Origin: Actinomyces massiliensis 4401292
GTDB lineage: Bacteria > Actinomycetota > Actinomycetes > Actinomycetales > Actinomycetaceae
DNA length: 64,000 nucleotides
Assembly (NCBI RefSeq): GCF_000269805.1
Contig: NZ_JH711483.1
Location: 564,081-628,080 of the forward strand
Direction of reading: 5' to 3'
Shown piece by piece: positions 62,135 through 64,000 of the stretch. A program made the position numbers and the translations under genes. The notes under the pieces were generated by a model. The model did no database searches. It saw only the letters and a list, made by a program, of their open reading frames with translations, and was not told where the DNA came from. Position 1 is the stretch's first letter. Each line of letters starts with the position of its first letter.

Positions 62135-63627
62135 GCCAGACGCTGATGGACTACGACGAGGCGGTGCGCCGCTACGACCCGGTCCTGGGACTGGAGGTGC
62201 ACGTCGAACTGGGCACGGCCACCAAGATGTTCGACGCCGCCCCCAACATCTTCGGCGCGCAGCCCAACACGATGGTCACCCCTACCTCGGTGGGCCTGCC
62301 CGGCGCACTGCCCGTGGTCAATGCCCGGGGGGTGGAGTACGCCATCCGCATCGGCCTGGCACTGGGGTGCGAGATCGCCGAGTCCTGCCGCTTCGCCCGG
62401 AAGAACTACTTCTACCCGGACCTGGCCAAGGACTTCCAGACCTCCCAGTCCGATGAGCCGATCGCCCACGATGGTGCCCTGGAGATCGAGTTGGAGGACG
62501 GCTCCTTCTTCACGATCCCGATCGAGCGGGCCCATATGGAGGAGGACGCCGGGAAGAACACCCACGTGGGCGGTGCCGACGGACGCATCGAGGGCGCCAG
62601 CCACTCCCTGGTGGACTACAACCGCGCAGGCGTCCCCCTGGTGGAGATCGTCACCCGCCCCATTGAGGGCGCGGGTGCCAGGGCCCCCGAGGTCGCGGCA
62701 ACCTACGTGCGCACTCTTCGCGACATCTTCCGGGCGCTTGGCGTCTCCGAGGCGCGCATGGAGCGCGGCAATGTGCGCGCCGATGTCAATGTGTCTCTGC
62801 GCGAGTCCCCGGACGGCCCTCTGGGGACGCGCACCGAGACGAAGAATGTCAATACTTTCCGCGGGATCGAGCAGGTCGTCCGCTATGAGATCCAGCGCCA
62901 GGCCGCGATCCTTGCCGCCGGAGGCGAGGTGCTGCAGGAGACTCGCCACGGTCAGGCCGATGGCACTACCCGTGCCGGTCGTGTGAAGTCCGATGCCGAT
63001 GACTATCGCTACTTCCCCGAGCCGGATCTCGTGCCCGTGGCGCCCAGCCGGGAGTGGGTCGAGACGATTCGCGCCTCGCTCCCGGAGATGCCGGCCGCCA
63101 AGCGCCGTCGTCTCAAGAAGGAGTGGCAGCTGGCCGACGATGAGATGCGCGACGTGGTCAACGCCGGTGCACTTGAGCTCATTGAGGCCACAGTGCTTGC
63201 CGGTTCGAGCGGTCAGTCCGCCCGCAAGTGGTGGATGGGCGAGCTCGCCCGCGCAGCCAAGGATCGTGAGGTCTCCCTTGAGGAGCTGCCGGTATCGCCG
63301 GAGCAGGTGGCCGAGCTGCAGGGCCTGGTGGATTCCGGGCGGCTGACCGACAAGCTGGCCCGCCAGGTGCTTGACGGCGTGCTGGCAGGCGAAGGCGGGC
63401 CGAGCGCAGTCGTCGAGGCGCGTGGACTCGAGGTCGTTTCGGACGATTCGGCTCTTCTGGCCGCCGTCGATGAGGCCCTGGCGGCTCAGCCCGATGTTGC
63501 CGAGAAGATTCGAGGCGGCAAGGTCAAGGCGGCTGGCGCGATTGTGGGTGCGGTCATGAAGGCGACCCGTGGTCAGGCTGATGCCCGGCGTGTGCGTGAG
63601 CTCGTGATGGAGCGGGTTGCTCGTTAG
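62131..63627 (+). CDS. gatB: Asp-tRNA(Asn)/Glu-tRNA(Gln) amidotransferase subunit B
   Basis: GatB binds mischarged tRNA and performs the kinase and transamidation steps. The 498-aa sequence contains [47 protein letters not shown] and the C-terminal YqeY-like tail. The ATG at 62131 was chosen from the GGAGGAGG and the 4-nt overlap with gatA. It completes the operon. Confidence 0.97.
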   Translation: MSQTLMDYDEAVRRYDPVLGLEVHVELGTATKMFDAAPNIFGAQPNTMVTPTSVGLPGALPVVNARGVEYAIRIGLALGCEIAESCRFARKNYFYPDLAKDFQTSQSDEPIAHDGALEIELEDGSFFTIPIERAHMEEDAGKNTHVGGADGRIEGASHSLVDYNRAGVPLVEIVTRPIEGAGARAPEVAATYVRTLRDIFRALGVSEARMERGNVRADVNVSLRESPDGPLGTRTETKNVNTFRGIEQVVRYEIQRQAAILAAGGEVLQETRHGQADGTTRAGRVKSDADDYRYFPEPDLVPVAPSREWVETIRASLPEMPAAKRRRLKKEWQLADDEMRDVVNAGALELIEATVLAGSSGQSARKWWMGELARAAKDREVSLEELPVSPEQVAELQGLVDSGRLTDKLARQVLDGVLAGEGGPSAVVEARGLEVVSDDSALLAAVDEALAAQPDVAEKIRGGKVKAAGAIVGAVMKATRGQADARRVRELVMERVAR

Positions 63628-63663
63628 ATCAGTTGCGATCCGCTCCCCATATATCGCCGTCAC

Positions 63664-63694
63664 CGAGATCGTTTCGGCTCCGCATCGAGGCCGG
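63664..63694. repeat. Degenerate two-copy relic of the 22-bp repeat
   Basis: CGAGATCGT at 63664 and CGAGGCCGG at 63686 are again exactly 22 bp apart, with TTTCGGCTCCG between. It lies about 35 bp after the gatB stop, in the 298-bp gap before the malic enzyme gene. Confidence 0.65.
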
Positions 63695-63925
63695 TCAGAT
63701 GCGCCTGGAAGTAATCGATGCCGCTGTGGGGCCGATGCGTCTTCCGCGCGAGTTCTGTGCGGGGCGCGTCGGCCTCACGCGCTGTCTCATGGAGCGGTCC
63801 TCCCGGGGCCTTCCAACTGCGCACTGGCGATAAAGTTTCTTCGTCGAATACCGACTGCTACCGACTGCATGATGACTCGTGCCCGGTCCGCCGACCGGTC
63901 TCCGTCCTCCCGAAGGAACACATAT

Positions 63926-64000
63926 ATGGCTCAGCCCAGCCCCAGTTACACCGTTGCCCTGCACTTGGAGGTCCCTGCCTCGCAGAAGGCCGTCACGACC
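63926..64000 (+). CDS. Probable NAD-dependent malic enzyme, N-terminus only (cut by window end)
   Basis: Twenty-five codons are visible, beginning MAQPSPSYTVALHLEVPASQ. This resembles the N-terminus of actinobacterial NAD-malic enzymes that carry an ACT-like regulatory domain. GAAGGA lies 8 nt before the ATG. The catalytic part is beyond the window, so the call depends on this short match. Confidence 0.5.
   Translation, partial: MAQPSPSYTVALHLEVPASQKAVTT

Noticed and set aside
62041-63663. 540-aa minus-strand reading frame antisense to gatB
   Set aside because: It is a shadow of the third-codon GC bias of gatB; no family resemblance, and the plus-strand gene is certain.

Overview
The window is high-GC DNA from an actinobacterium, most likely an Actinomyces-like member of the Actinomycetaceae. 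This rests on WhiB1 next to a PdtaS-type kinase, a nudC-uvrD2-(ThiF-like)-PDZ protease-DUF2342-PPA1309-UPF0182-tRNA-fMet block with the same content as in mycobacteria and other actinobacteria, GatCAB, and frequent leaderless promoters. No transposase, prophage or rRNA gene is visible. The species cannot be fixed from sequence alone.

Region 1 (1-9542) is a complete type I-E CRISPR-Cas locus, all on the minus strand: cas3, cse1, cse2, cas7e, cas5e, cas6e, cas1 and cas2, mostly overlapping by a few bases. A 56-bp leader and the start of the array follow. Three repeats and two full spacers are visible and the array runs out of the window on the left. Key catalytic residues of Cas1, Cas3 and Cas6e are present.

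Region 2 (9543-23200) is a housekeeping block: cysteine desulfurase, NudC, a UvrD2-like helicase, a ThiF/TOMM-like protein, a Lon-like PDZ protease, DUF2342, PPA1309, UPF0182, and the initiator tRNA with its own promoter and a textbook terminator. Region 3 (23283-28493) holds a membrane esterase, a CPBP protease, a frameshifted NarL-type sensor kinase with an intact response regulator, and a CsbD-like protein.

Region 4 (28611-36091) is an L-fucose module: LacI regulator, divergent fucA, then fucI, an FGGY kinase, mutarotase and fucP. A perfect 14-bp palindrome lies between fucA and fucI. No fucO is present. Region 5 (36282-44787) has fumC, DUF1304, a frameshifted DUF1345 gene, a 145-bp element bounded by inverted repeats, a VOC protein, an SGNH hydrolase, and a PadR regulator divergent from a four-gene glycine-betaine/choline-type ABC importer. 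Region 6 (44815-51600) has an MFS exporter, folA, thyA, an EcsC-like protein, OsmC, DUF2505, PdtaS and WhiB1. Region 7 (51823-64000) has an orphan FHA-FtsK/EssC-like ATPase, ligA with an enlarged C-terminal half, an L,D-transpeptidase, gatCAB and the start of a probable malic enzyme.

Two window-wide patterns stand out. At least eleven genes have a TANNNT hexamer 6-8 nt (usually exactly 6) before the start codon and no Shine-Dalgarno, which is the layout of leaderless mRNAs. A 22-bp periodic repeat built on CGAGATCGGTC recurs at three separate gene 3' ends (18545, 57861, 63664).
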